The position numbers and the translations under genes are program-made. This document shows, in pieces, positions 41,806-53,491 of a stretch of DNA of 64,000 nt. The stretch is from Uranotaenia lowii. Taxonomy: Eukaryota; Arthropoda; Insecta; Diptera; Culicidae. Numbering within the stretch: position 1 is the stretch's first letter; every line of letters begins with the position of its first letter. The notes below the pieces were generated by a model. The model had not been told where the DNA came from. It saw nothing but the letters and a program-made list of their open reading frames with translations, and made no database searches. Location: assembly GCF_029784155.1 (NCBI RefSeq), contig NC_073691.1:129394714-129458713 (forward strand), given 5' to 3'.

Positions 41806-44601
41806 TTAAAGTTTGATACCGTTACATTTTATGAATTCGGCTATTTCTTGATAAGTTTTAATGCACGTTAGTTTAATTAAGTCTTCTACGTTGTTGTTGT
41901 TTACTAAACTATTGGATTGGTTTCTGTTAGTGTACTTTGGGCATTGGAATAGGATGTGTTCAATGTCTTCTCTTGAGTCGCAGTGGTCGCATTTGTCGGT
42001 CTGTTCTATTTTCCATTGATGGAGTTTGACTTTGTTTAAAGTGTAGAATGTTCTGATTCGTCCGAGTGTGATGATTTCGTGGAGTTCTAGATTCAAATCG
42101 TAGAACCAAGGTTTTGTGTACGGTTTATTGGTGAACGAAAAGTATTTTTTCCCTTTTGTTAGGGAAACTGTTTTGTAATGGTTAGTCCAATCTTCAATCG
42201 TTTCATTTTTGGCCAAGTTTATCCCGTCCTTAAGTGGAATTTTGCAGTATATTTTATTAGTGCTAGTGCAACCGTTTTTTGAAAGCATATCCGCTTTTTC
42301 ATTACCTATGATTCCTCTGTGTGCTGGAACCCATTGTAATACAATGGTTTTGTTTGTATTTTCAATTTTTTTCAGTATGTCCGAAACGATGAAGTTATTT
42401 TTAAATTTTTTATTAGATATGCTTTCCAAGCCTGCTTTAGAGTCGGAGCAAATCACAAAGCTATTATTATTTTTACTATTGATTATCTCTACTGCGGTTC
42501 TTATTGCCATTAGTTCGACGTTCATTATTGAAAGTGATTTGTTTAATTGACAGGAAACCTCTTCTGACTCGTTTTGGAACCAGATCCCTATACCTGTTGC
42601 TTCTTCTGTTTTAGAACCGTCTGTAAAAACTCTGTCGAAGGTTTTGTATTTCTCGTCCAAGTAGCTGATCGTTAGGGATCTAGTTACTTGATCATTCATT
42701 GTATTTTTATAGCCAGGTATGTGATTGCAAATTTTTGGGCTTTTGATTTTGTATAATTGGTTTATTGTTTGGGTATCAGTAATTGATGTGTTTGTTTGAG
42801 CTAATATATTGTGATTTTCAAAAACTGTTTTTTCTAGAAAAGTGTGTGGTTTAGGAAGATTCTGAAGTTCTATGAATTTGGAGATGATTTCTGTTATTGG
42901 TTTATTTTGTGCAAACGACTTTAAGATTTCTTTTTTGGCATGGAACTGTGCTCTAAAATTGAGTGGCATTTCTCCTGCTTCGGAGTATAAAATATTTATC
43001 GGTGATGATTTCAGTAATCGTAGGCAAGTTCTCAATGATAAATTGAATATCGTGTTTAGTTTTATGAGGTTTGATTTTGCTACCCCTCCGTAGAGAGTGA
43101 TACCGTAATCTAGTTGTGACCGGATTATAGCTTTGTTGATTTTTAGTGCTGTCTTTGGGTGAGCTCCATTACTTTTTTTGCATATCATTTTAATAATATT
43201 TATGTTTTTCCTAGCTTTTGTTGCTATATGGTTGATATGGGGTTTATGTGACATTTTATTGTCCACTATGTAACCTAAATATCTATGGTTTAATTTTTGT
43301 TCTATGGGGACTCTGTTTATGTTGATGTTCATTCTGTCTTCTAATCTTCCGTAAAAAAGGATATAGGCTGATTTTTCCGGGTTTAGCTCGATCTCGAGTT
43401 TTTGTAACTCAGCTTTGAAATTTTGTAGAACTATATTTGTTGTTAATTCGACTTCTTCTTTTGAATCTGCTATAACTGTAATTGCAAAATCATCTGCAAA
43501 TTGTAATAGTATAGCTTTATCTGTGGTGATTTTGTGTAGGTTAGAAGTATATAAATTAAATAGGACCGGAGATAAGGGGCAACCTTGCGGTAATCCTTTG
43601 TTTGTTTGTTTAGTTATCTTGTTGTTAATTGTTTCTATCGTGACTTTTCTATTGGTTAGGTATAAATGTAGCCATCTTTGGATTTTTGATGGTATTTTCA
43701 TGCTGTCAAGTATTTTTAACAGTATGTCTGTATTGACCGAATCAAACGCTTTGGTCAGATCTACGAAAGTTGTTGCTACTATTTGTTTGTTTCTTTTTGC
43801 CTCAATAATTATAAAATTCATGTGATTAACGCAATCGATGGCCGATGATTGTTCTTTAAAACCATACGACAATTCAGGCAATAGTTTTTTGTCTGTGATA
43901 AACAGATTCAATCTATTTTTTACTTCTATGTTTATTAGTTTTAAATTAACGTTAATTAGTGAAATGGGCCGGTATGAGTTTTCGGAAAGCTTATCTTTGT
44001 TTGGTTTTAGGATAGGAACTACCTTTATGTTCGTCCATTGTTCGGGGATCTTTTCAGACATCCAAACGTCATTGTTGATTTTGAATATTTTAGTTATCAA
44101 GTCTGGTTTTAGTTGTTTTAACATGAAGTAAGATAACTTATTCTCACCCGCTGCTGACCTATCTTTCCTTTTGTTTAGTGATTTTCTCATGTTTTGTAAG
44201 TTTAGTGGTTCTATATATTGTTTTTCCTCTACATTATAGTTTGTAATAGTTAATTCTCTAGCTTCTTCTTGAGTGAAATTTAGGTCTATAAATTTCTTAG
44301 TTAAATTTTCATTTGTAAATAGTTCGGTATTCTGTTTGGCTTGAAATTTACCTCCTATGATTTTAATTATATTCCACATTTGGTTTACGTTCGTATCTTC
44401 GTTAATCTCATTCAGCATTTTGTTCCTGTAATTGTAAACTTCTTCTTTTATCGCTTTAATAAATATTCTCTCGGCTTTTTTATATTCTAGTTTGTTTTCT
44501 AGTGTTAGATTTCTTCTAAATTTTATGTGTTTTCTGTTTTTTTCTTCGTAGAGTTTTTTGATGTTATCGGTCCAGTATGGTTTCGTTTTCTTTTTTAACA
44601 C
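41806..44601 (-). CDS. I-group LINE polyprotein: reverse transcriptase, RNase H, zinc knuckle (5'-truncated)
   Basis: An uninterrupted 931-codon frame on the minus strand. It begins at a GTG without ATG and lacks an endonuclease, so the 5' part is missing. The reverse transcriptase spans about residues 185-460, with AFDSVN (285), GLPQGCPLSP (336) and catalytic FADD (368-371). RNase H follows with D661, E696, D720 and D771 in place, and the C-terminal knuckle C871-x2-C874-x7-H882-x4-C887. RNase H plus this knuckle fits I/LOA/R1-related LINEs. It copies element RNA by target-primed reverse transcription. The intact frame suggests a fairly recent insertion. The base composition is more AT-rich than the neighbouring LINEs. 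Confidence 0.88.
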   Translation of the reverse strand: MLKKKTKPYWTDNIKKLYEEKNRKHIKFRRNLTLENKLEYKKAERIFIKAIKEEVYNYRNKMLNEINEDTNVNQMWNIIKIIGGKFQAKQNTELFTNENLTKKFIDLNFTQEEARELTITNYNVEEKQYIEPLNLQNMRKSLNKRKDRSAAGENKLSYFMLKQLKPDLITKIFKINNDVWMSEKIPEQWTNIKVVPILKPNKDKLSENSYRPISLINVNLKLINIEVKNRLNLFITDKKLLPELSYGFKEQSSAIDCVNHMNFIIIEAKRNKQIVATTFVDLTKAFDSVNTDILLKILDSMKIPSKIQRWLHLYLTNRKVTIETINNKITKQTNKGLPQGCPLSPVLFNLYTSNLHKITTDKAILLQFADDFAITVIADSKEEVELTTNIVLQNFKAELQKLEIELNPEKSAYILFYGRLEDRMNININRVPIEQKLNHRYLGYIVDNKMSHKPHINHIATKARKNINIIKMICKKSNGAHPKTALKINKAIIRSQLDYGITLYGGVAKSNLIKLNTIFNLSLRTCLRLLKSSPINILYSEAGEMPLNFRAQFHAKKEILKSFAQNKPITEIISKFIELQNLPKPHTFLEKTVFENHNILAQTNTSITDTQTINQLYKIKSPKICNHIPGYKNTMNDQVTRSLTISYLDEKYKTFDRVFTDGSKTEEATGIGIWFQNESEEVSCQLNKSLSIMNVELMAIRTAVEIINSKNNNSFVICSDSKAGLESISNKKFKNNFIVSDILKKIENTNKTIVLQWVPAHRGIIGNEKADMLSKNGCTSTNKIYCKIPLKDGINLAKNETIEDWTNHYKTVSLTKGKKYFSFTNKPYTKPWFYDLNLELHEIITLGRIRTFYTLNKVKLHQWKIEQTDKCDHCDSREDIEHILFQCPKYTNRNQSNSLVNNNNVEDLIKLTCIKTYQEIAEFIKCNGIKL

Positions 44602-44604
44602 TCC

Positions 44605-44733
44605 ATATCCTCCGCCAGCGTTATGTCGATGGGAATCAGGCCCGTGATGACAAAAGCTGCATCTGCTGATATGGTCCTATATGCACAGGAAACTCGCATG
44701 GTTATTAGCGCTCTCCATGATAATCAAGAATGA
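44605..44733 (-). pseudogene. fragment of an R1/LOA-like LINE, post-RT part
   Basis: The minus strand reads RALITMRVSCAYRTISADAA and then VITGLIPIDI, the AYRTVS...AG.IPI signature of R1-group proteins. The next expected segment appears at 41737-41545, on the far side of the 931-codon LINE and in the same orientation. Confidence 0.6.
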
Positions 44734-44736
44734 TGT

Positions 44737-45019
44737 GTTGTGGATTGTCTCCGAAAAAGTTCTAACGATGGTGACCGCTTACAAGACTGGTTGTGAACGA
44801 TCCGGAGATCCCGGAAAGACACGTTCTTTGAAGTTCAATGGGATTATTTATTTATTCTGATCAAAAGATCACATATGGATCCAAATGATGACTTAAAATT
44901 AAATTAAATTAAAACACTTAGGTTTAGCTACGGGCTCCTCAACGCACTTAGAACTTTTCTTCAGAAAACATCCCTCGAAACGTCGAAGTCAAAATGCTCG
45001 GAAAAACGGTTGAACGATT
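44737..45019. other. unrecognised spacer between LINEs
   Basis: No clear coding or repeat signal. Confidence 0.35.
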
Positions 45020-46672
45020 TCATTTCACCTTGAAGTCCTTCGCTACTCTAAAAATGAAACCAAGACTTCTGGATGCTTTGTTGACTACATAGTTTGTATG
45101 TGTCTTGAATTCCAGTCGCTTATCGAGAATGACGCCCAGATCGTTAATATGGACCACGCGGGCGATGGGCTGTTCTCCAAGGTAGTATTCCGCAATCAAA
45201 GGCTGCCGCTTACGGGAAAAACTGATAACTGCGCATTTGTTACGATTCAATGGCAAGCAATTGATGTCGCACCAATTAGCGAAGAGGTTGAACTGATTTT
45301 GCAGAAAATTAATATCGTCGTAGTCATTTACGGTGTAAAATAGTTTTAGGTCATCAGCATAGCAAAGTTTTGGGCTGTCAAGGAGTGAAAGCACGTCGTT
45401 AAAATACATTAGGAAAATAATCGGTCCTAAATGGCTTCCTTGTGGCACACCGAAGAAGGCAGAAAACTGCTTGGAAAAGGTATCACCAGTCCGAACAGTT
45501 AGTTTGCGCCCAGTCAAATAACTGCGAAACCAGCCAAGTAAAGTACCACCGAACCCCAGGCGTCCAAGTTTCCCTATGTCAATTTCGTGGTTCACTTTGT
45601 CGAATGCAGCTGACAGATCGGTGTATATGGCATCAGTTTGAGATTTTGCAGCAAAGCTTTCATGCACGAAAGAAGTGAACGTTAACAAGTTGCTTGTCGT
45701 AGAGCGTTTAGGCATGAATCCGTGCTGGTCATTAGAAATGTAATTCTTACAAAACGAGCAGATGGGATCCAGGACCACCAATTCGAATAGTTTGGCTATC
45801 AAACATAAGGCTGAGATTCCACGGTAGTTGTTGACATCTCGTCTATCACCTTTTTTGTGAACCGGGAACATATAAACTTCTTTCCACAGCAGCGGAAAGG
45901 TAGCTCTGTCAAGCGAAGCTTGAAAAATAAGACGAATTGGAGTGAACAAAACAGGCATGAAACTTTTTAGAAACGAAGCTGGTATCCCGTCCGGACCCGT
46001 AGAAAAGGAATTCTTGAGCTTCGACGCTGCCTTTGAGATGATTACATCCTCGATTTCAATACCGTTCAATGAAAAGCCCAGTGGCGAAATGTTTCTGATA
46101 GCACAAGCCAAATGCTCTGGGGATGTGGAAGCTGTAGTGAAAATATTTGAAAATTTCCGGGCAAAAAGATCGCAAATTTCACGATCAGAGTTCGCCGTAA
46201 TGTCATCCAGAAACATGTGAGTAGGAATACCAGGTTCTTTCCGCTGACTAATCACGTGTTTCCAAAATGATTTTGGGCAGGATTTGAGGTTACGTTGTAC
46301 TCGGCGAAGGTAGTTCTGGTAACAACGTTTGCTGGCTTTTTTATAAGCCGAATTAAGCTTCCGATATATATACTTGGTGTAAGGAGATTTTTAATCGTTA
46401 TAATTTCGAAGCGCACATCTTTTTTCTGTTTTCAGTCGTCGCAATTCAGTCGTAACCCAGGGAGTTCGTAGATTTTCTCTGATAGTACGTTTAGGCACAT
46501 GACGATCAATTACATAGTTCAGGATATGCGAGAAGGTTTCTGCAGCAGAGTTAGGATCCGATAAATCGAGCTCCGATGCCCAGTCGATGGTGGCCAAGAT
46601 GCGAGAAATGTCATCGAAATTGGCGTTTTTATAGTCGAGGTAAAAAGCTGGTAAATTTACAACAGGATCCAC
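45020..46672 (-). pseudogene. jockey/CR1-group LINE reverse transcriptase, truncated
   Basis: One minus-strand frame of about 551 codons with a single in-frame stop (46391-46393). It reads a linker (TPWVTTELRRLK), then the reverse transcriptase with NNYRGISAL, FGVPQGSHLGP and catalytic YADD. It resembles the LINE at 11376-15330 throughout but ends just after RVAKDF, about 170 residues earlier, and lacks an endonuclease. Both ends are therefore missing. Confidence 0.85.
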
Positions 46673-47132
46673 GGTGCGTCGGGTAGTTCAATATGTGAAA
46701 CAACAGAGTAGCAAAACTACCTAGCGAGACCCGAAAAACAGCACACATCGCTAGATCTGTATGCGCCTTCGAGATTGTTCAGTAAGTCGCTGGTCGGTTG
46801 AATTTTTGCTCGATTAGGTGTGTAGGTACACATCTAATCCATCGGGTTTATTCTGTATGGGAGCTGCGATTGCTTCGCCTCCCATAAAGAATTAACCGTT
46901 GCCGAGCAAAGATTCAACCGATTAGTTTGAGCTTTCTCCCACATGCCCTAGACTTACATTTTCAAAAACCACCTTTCAATGTTTCTTCTCCAAAAGCGCC
47001 TTAGCTTTAACTATCCACCTATTATTTCCTATCTTTCAATTTCATTCTGCTAGAGTTCATCTCGCCGAAATGCCATTAAAATATTATAACATACTAACAA
47101 ATTGCAAAGCTTTAAAGTACATATTTACTGTT
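46673..47132. other. unrecognised spacer
   Basis: GGTACACATCTAATCC and nearby words form weak inverted pairs (ATTAGGTGTGTAGG / CACATCTAATCC). No gene seen. Confidence 0.35.
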
Positions 47133-48611
47133 AGGTCACGACCATGTGCCAGGACGTTGGGTTCTCCGTTTGCAAGCTTTTGATTACCAAGTAATTCATA
47201 TTCCCGGTGAGAAAAACGTAGCAGATGTTTTATCACGTTTTGCTACAATGAAGCCAATACCATTTGACCCTGCAGAAGAACTATTCATGAATCAAATCGC
47301 ACTTTCTGCAGCAACATCGGTAGCTTTAAAATGGGACGAAATCGAAAAAGCTTCTCAAGAAGATCCCGAAATCCTTGAAATACTGGAATATCTTGATCAA
47401 GGACGTTAAGAATTGTTACCTATTTCATTCAAAGTTATTGCTAACGAACTATGCAGATTAAATAAACTGTTGTTACGGTCAGATAAAATTGTTATACCAG
47501 CTGCCCTTCGAGAACGCGTGCTGAGAATTACCCATGAAGGTCATATCGGTATTCGGATGATGAAGCAACATCTTCGAACTTCCGTATGGTGGCCTAAAAT
47601 GGATGCAAATGTAGAATCATTTGCGAAAAAGTGTCGAGGATGCATTCTTGTATCAAAACCAGATCCTCCGGAACCGATGATCCGAAAAGATCTTCCAAAC
47701 GCACCATGGGATAGATTTTTTAGGTCCATTACCAAATGGTGAAAATTTATTGGTCGTCGTAGACTTTTTTAGCCGTTACGTTGAAGTACGAGAAATGAAA
47801 CGAACTACTGCAACGGATACTATTCACGAGCTTTCGAAAGTGTTTGCAATATTCGGTGTACCAAATAGCATGAGAGCAGACAACGGTCCTCAGTTAAAAT
47901 CTGACTGTGAAGAGTTCAGACAATTTTGTGCTGAGTTTGAGTTCGGTTGGTCAATACTATTCCGTATTGGCCTCAACAAAACGGTGAAGTGGAAAGACAA
48001 AACAGATCATTGTTGAAGAGAATGAGAATAGCTCAGGAATTGGGTCAAGATTGGAGAAAGGTTCTCTACCAGTATCTGCTTACTTACCACTCTACTCCGC
48101 ATACAACTACCGGTCGTTCACCATCAGAGCTCATGTTCGGAAGACGCATAAGGAACAGACTACCTCAGGTGCCACAATTAGTACACGTTGATGAAGAAGT
48201 AAGAGATAGAGATCGCGTTCAAAAACAAAAGGGGAAAGAGTATGTTGATGCTCAACGTAAAGCTCGAATTATTACACTGGACGTTGGAGATCGTGTGATA
48301 GTCGCAAAGAAAACAAGCTCAGTACTGACTACGCACCAGAAGTGTTCGAAATAAATCGGAGATCTGGAGCGGATGTAACATTGAAATCCATAAGCACTGG
48401 AAAAGGATGCAGGCGCAATGTAGCGCATTTGAAGAAATTGGTAGACGAAGAAGATCAAGGTGAGACCGAAGATCGTGCTGTGGAAAACTCAACACCCACA
48501 ACGGAGATTAGGGTAGATCATCAGGAACCTTCGACATCAGAAGCCGTTCAACCCGGAATTAAACGTTTAAGGAAGGAACCACGTCATTTCGAAGATTTTA
48601 TTACTTATTAA
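47133..48611 (+). pseudogene. Ty3/gypsy pol relic: RNase H end and integrase
   Basis: It begins inside the RNase H tail (RWVLRLQAFDYQVIHIPGEK, NVADVLSRF). The integrase zinc region follows (HEGHIG...CRGC) and the catalytic core with VVVDFFSRY, RADNGPQ and GEVERQNRS, so all three acidic positions can be seen. Defects are an in-frame stop at 47407-47409 and frameshifts near 47712, 47945 and 48320. Everything upstream (gag, protease, reverse transcriptase) is missing. The motif style suggests the Mag-like lineage. Confidence 0.85.
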
Positions 48612-48621
48612 ATAGTTTAAA

Positions 48622-48820
48622 AAAAAGTAAGGGGGGGATGTAGGGTCGCCCCTCGGCGAGAAATGTGAAATATTTGAACCGATGTGAAGATTCGGAAAAA
48701 CTAAGGCGGCCGTGAAAAAACGGGGAGAAAAAAGAAAGAGAGTTGAGGCGGACACACGTGGAGTGAAGACACAGAAGACGGTTAATAAACGGATTATAAT
48801 TGTGAAATTTATTGTGTACT
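48622..48820 (+). repeat. polypurine tract and start of the gypsy 3' LTR
   Basis: AAAAAAAGTAAGGGGGGGA just after the pol stop is a typical polypurine tract, and TGTAGGGTCGCC at 48640 fits an LTR start. AATAAA occurs near 48783. The far end is unclear because another repeat begins near 48820. Confidence 0.6.
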
Positions 48821-50730
48821 AGCTGATTTTACCCGGCCTTGCTCGGGTTCACATAAAATATAAATCGAAATGAGTCCTTTGGCTTTTTGAAATTTTGACA
48901 GCTTTTTCTACATCATCATAGCAAATTGGACCATGTTTGGCCATGTGAGCTTTGTAAGTTTTGTTAGTCTTCTTAAAGTTTTAATTGGGATTATAAGCAC
49001 AGCTCATCGTTTTCATATAATTGTTTAACTAATAGTTTTTAGGTTTGCTAATGGAAATTTGAAATAATTTCCTTCAATGCTTGCCCATTCTATCACGAAA
49101 AACATTTCAATCTAAGGTTGCCAGGTTGCCCGGATTTATCCGGATTTTCTAGAACACTCAAAATTTGAGATAAGTCCGGTCTGGCCCGGTTTCCCGGATT
49201 TTGTTGCAAAAAGCCCGGATTTATTCACATCACTTTTTTAAACGTAACATAAACTGAGATTTTATAATTATTACAATTTTTCATTTTTACGTTCAAAAAG
49301 AAGTTTTAAATAGCAATTTTTACAATTCAAAATCTGCTAATGTAGCTTGTTGAAAAAAAAAATTGCAAGTATATTTTTCGCTATTTTTAATGAATAATTT
49401 ACCGTTTTGACCAAGTATTTTCGGATATTGTCAGGATATCGGTTTGAAAATTTTAAAATCAAATGCTTGATTTGGCTAGGTTTTTCGATAAAATTGGCTG
49501 GATTTGTGCGGTCCCGATACCGCAATTCTGGAAACCTTAATTTACAATCACCCTCCCCCTCCCCTCATTTTTTAGGAAGCTTGAATTGAATTATCATTTT
49601 TTGTTATCAAATGATAACATTTTTTATATATTTTCCTTGGTTATCTACTAAAAATCCCATGTATTAAGCTTGTAAACAAATGTTAACGACTTGTTTTCAA
49701 GATCCTCCCGTAAAATGGAATACCCATTTAAGTTTTATTTCTAAATAGATTTCCGCTGAAACCTTATAAAAGACTTTCTTTGCATGTTTTCAATGTGCCG
49801 TTTAAGTTTTCTTTTAATTGGATGGTAGAATTGAACACATCGGTGATCAATAATAACTTAAAATTTAAAAATTTATAAATTAAATTGAATTGTACAAAAC
49901 TAAAAACTTCAGATTAAATTACTAAAAGTTTCGTGCGTTGGATTTGGTTTTAACTTTTTGCAGAAAATGAACGTTTAATTGTCTAATTCCTATTGTAAAT
50001 TAAATTCCTATACGGTTCAAAGTGTTGAGATCGCAGCCTTGAATCTACAACCCTAAGTTTTATTAATTGTTTCCCTATGAAGAGCTCCGGAAAAATGGAT
50101 GGTTCCTAAAAGCTGGAACATTAGTTTTCAGTCCAAATAGTTATTCAACTGAAGAAGTCAATTCATAATGAACATGAATTAATGTATCCATACTTTACAC
50201 ACTTCATACATTAGTAGTTTCTCAACCACTGTTCTTCTTAATATATTTCTATTAGGCGAGAAGTTCTTTTTATCCTAAATAAAGGCTCTTTATTGCAATC
50301 AAATTCCTCGCCCCGGTACCACGTGCTTTGAACAGTAAAAGGAAAAAACACCCGCCAAATTTTCTCCTCTCCAATTTTTAATGCTGAGCAAGCTTTGATT
50401 TGCTATCCAGTACACGTGAACTCTGGATGGTTGCTTCTTATGCCCGGCCCATGGTGATGGTGAAAATAACCCCGCCAAAGGAAATGAAAATCGGTTGTCA
50501 AAATGGTGCCATGACTTTTGATTTGTGGGAATAAAAACGAAAGTTGTATGGGAGGGTCCCTTTTCTTAGGTGGGAGGGGCTCAGAACTATCACTAAAACC
50601 TTACCCTGGTTCAAATACATCTCTGTACCAAATTTCAGGCTGATCGGTTAAGCGGTGTCGATTTGTATAAGGTGCATACAAACAAACAAACATATATAGT
50701 CCAACTCATCTTTATATATTAGATTATTTC
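48821..50730. repeat. dispersed repeat, class uncertain, with nested MITE
   Basis: It starts with CTAGCTGATTTTACCCGGCC and TTGCTCGGGT and ends with GGTTAAGCGGTGTCG, GGTGCATACAAACAAACAAA and TATATATTAG. I recognise this pair of ends from many insect genomes as one interspersed repeat but cannot assign the superfamily. The MITE at 49113-49539 is inserted in it. No reading frame of note. Confidence 0.5.
49113..49539. mobile_element. second copy of the CCCGGATTT TIR family (427 bp)
   Basis: Ends TAAGGTTGCCAG and CTGGAAACCTTA, flanked by ATTTCAATC (49104-49112) and ATTTACAATC (49540-49549), one base apart in length. Internal CCCGGATTT words near 49136, 49192 and 49216. The architecture matches 20552-21889. 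Confidence 0.75.
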
Positions 50731-51647
50731 TTGACATCGGATCCCTACAATACCCTTATAGAGTTGTTTTTGACAATTTTTACGCACACTTGCTGAGCGT
50801 GTACAATTAACCTCAAAAACTCTCGGTACAAAAAACGGGTAGCCGGTCGACACAAATGGTCGTTTTTGAGGGTTGAATGTCCCAAAACTGAAAAGTATTG
50901 GTGAAACAACCAGCATAATATCACAAACACTACCAGAGGCAAATAGGACTATTGTGGAATAAATCCAGTGTTGGGTAAATTTTTGTTCGAGACCCCATTT
51001 ATCCCGATTGCACTTCGGCATCGTCCGTAGGCCGTGCATGCTTTTTTGATTCTAAACTGAATGTGATTTGATCAGTTAATTTGGAGTAAAATGTACTGGT
51101 TTCTCCCGTTTCTCCTAAATCTTTTGAAATAAGATTTCATAGTAAACTTTTGGCGTTTCAGAATAGTAACCCTAATTTATATCCCTCTAACATTGAATGT
51201 ATATTCTTAGGTTGTACTTTGACTTTTGGTAACTTGGGAATAATTCTATTACCTCTTTCGACGTTGAAACTGAAGACATTGGCATTCAATCATTTCCACT
51301 AATTTGTAAGCCACTCTAATAAGTCTGCAGCGTGCTTCATCTGTTACGCACGAGTTTTGTTTTGTATTATTCGAATTGATCCATCACACACGAGGGCTTT
51401 GTAGAATAAATAAATTCCTGATCGCCCGTTTTAACAACTTAAAATGCTGCACTAATGCTAATCACGAGAGGAACAAGTTATTTGGCTTCCAGATCTTGCG
51501 TCTCGTTAGTCTTTAGGTAGCAGCACTAACACTTCACATATGGCACTGCGATAGGTATTGATGATTGTTACTACAATCGCGTGTATCATTCGCATCATGT
51601 CTAGTTTATCCAGTAAATTATTTTTACACGGTCCCGTACGAACGGCG
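50731..51647. other. intergenic upstream of P450 copy C
   Basis: A minus-strand frame at 50719-51039 is discussed under findings. The rest is unrecognised. Confidence 0.4.
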
Positions 51648-51684
51648 TATAAAATCTCCCGGTTTGGCGGGAAACAAGTTTAGT
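51648..51684 (+). promoter_or_regulatory. core promoter of P450 copy C
   Basis: TATAAAA at 51648-51654 and an initiator TTAGT at 51680-51684, again 34 bp from first T to initiator A, as in copy B. Confidence 0.6.
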
Positions 51685-51753
51685 CTCTCGTGTCCGTTAT
51701 TCGCTATATTGGGAAAACTCGGAAGGGCTGAACCATTTTTATCCTAAGCTACA

Positions 51754-52418
51754 ATGTTGCTCGGGAGTAGCAGCAGCGCCAGCACTTTGCTATGGGTGTT
51801 GGCTGCCGGTTTGATCCTGTATCGGTTCTATAGGTTTCTGTTCGATAAACCGCCCAATTTCCCGAGTGGCCCACCGAGGCTTCCATTTCTGGGAGGTTAC
51901 GGTTTCATGCTGATGCTCAACTACTGGCAAATGCACAAAGCTTCGGAATGGCTGGAGAAGTTCTACCGGACCAAAATCATCGGTATCTATCTCGGCAGCT
52001 TCCTGTCGATCATTGTCAACGACTTCCACGTGGTTAAGGAGATTATGAACCGTACGGAATTCGACGGAAGGCCAGATTTGTTCTTGGCTCGGTTGAGAGA
52101 GCGTAACTTCCAGCGGCGGGGTATTTTCTTCACCGAAGGTCCAGACTGGAAGGAGCAACGTCGTTTTGTGTTGAGAAATTTGCGCGATTTCGGGTTCGGT
52201 AGACGGTTTGAAGATTTGGAAATGGAAACACGCAGCGAAATTGAAACGCTGCTCGATGTGCTCCGGTATGGGCCGAAATATGAGCATGAAAAGGCGTTTG
52301 CTCGAAAGGAAGGCTCCGCCTTGTGTCCCGATGTATTCTATGGATGTTTGGCCAATGTGTACTTTCAGGTGGTTTGCGGAGAACGATTTTTACGAAAAGA
52401 CATGGCAGATGTGTTTGA
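51754..52418 (+). CDS. cytochrome P450, CYP304-like, copy C, exon 1 only
   Basis: The first exon encodes 221 codons plus two bases and ends at a GTGAGT donor at exactly the same place and phase (GA|) as copies A and B. It carries a serine-rich start, a membrane anchor (about residues 11-25), hinge PPRLPFLG (40-47) and C helix WKEQR (W132, R136). The sequence is close to copy B (shared FDGRPDLFLAR and RGIFFTEGPDWKEQRR). Exons 2 and 3 are not found before 64000, so intron 1 is at least 11.6 kb or the gene is truncated. Confidence 0.85.
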
Positions 52419-53491
52419 GTGAGTTTGATTTTCGATTAAACTATTTTACATCAATTGAATAACAGATATTATAAATTATGGAATGGCAGTTTTTCGACCA
52501 TTATTCAAGTGGAATAAAGTATAAACCAGCCATCTCATTGAATGGCCTGTATTAGGACCGGAGAGTCTATATGTTATCGTTTCCGTCATGAAAGCATAAT
52601 GCTTGGTACTTGGTGGTCGCGTGGTGTGTTTTTAAAGCCTGCTGAGTGTATCAGTGTACAGAAAACATTTCTCTGATGGTTTTAGATCCTCTCCTTTTTC
52701 AGTGGAGGCTAAAAAGGCGGGACGGGCTAGCCATCTCGGTGCCCACGACCTACGAGCCCAATGCAGCGATTTATCTTTCGCGTGAAAATGGTATAAACCG
52801 GGAGGTCGAATAAAAACGCGTGGTATTTTATTTGCTGATTTCTTGCAGCTGGTATTGAAATAATATACAAACGTCACAGCGAAGGTGTGTCCAAAAAAAA
52901 CCTTGTAAAGGTTTGCGTTTAAAGGCGACGGGCGCGCTCGAAATCCCGGCATACGATTTCTCACGTGAGATAAATTTTAAGTTGAAAAACTTTTCATCAC
53001 ATTTTATCTCTTTGGTAGTTACAGATAAAATTGTATTGTCAATGCAGTTGAAATCCAAAATTTTCGCGCTGGTGATTGGCAACCTTGTCAACCAGCGACG
53101 TTAAAAAATGCATCAAACCCCTCGACAATCGGCAACCGTTTCTTTTGTTTGTTTCCGACACTTGGAAAATGTTTGTTAGATGTCTGGTCAACATGAAATG
53201 TCGTCAGTGATGTCACCGTCGCTAATGTTGACTAAAACTCCGGTTTGGAGATTCAGCGACAATAGTAGGCCATGCGTGATTCGCCCCACAAGCAGAAACT
53301 TGCGGTGTGACCGAACAAAAAGGAGACATGTGGTCGATCAGAAAAGCTCCAAAACCGCATCTATCGATAAATGTGTCTCGGTTGTATTACTACAAGAGCT
53401 GCAGCTTCCGCTGTAAAAATACAGATACAGATAGGTTTTTTACTTTCTACACCAACACCGACTGCCACCGACGAACCATCTGTAAATATTA
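52419..53491. other. copy C intron 1, first part
   Basis: No gene recognised. Short frames here have no known motif. Confidence 0.4.

Noticed and set aside
42209..44131. Plus-strand frames of 73-136 codons over the LINE
   Set aside because: They lie opposite the 931-codon LINE frame and have no motif of their own.
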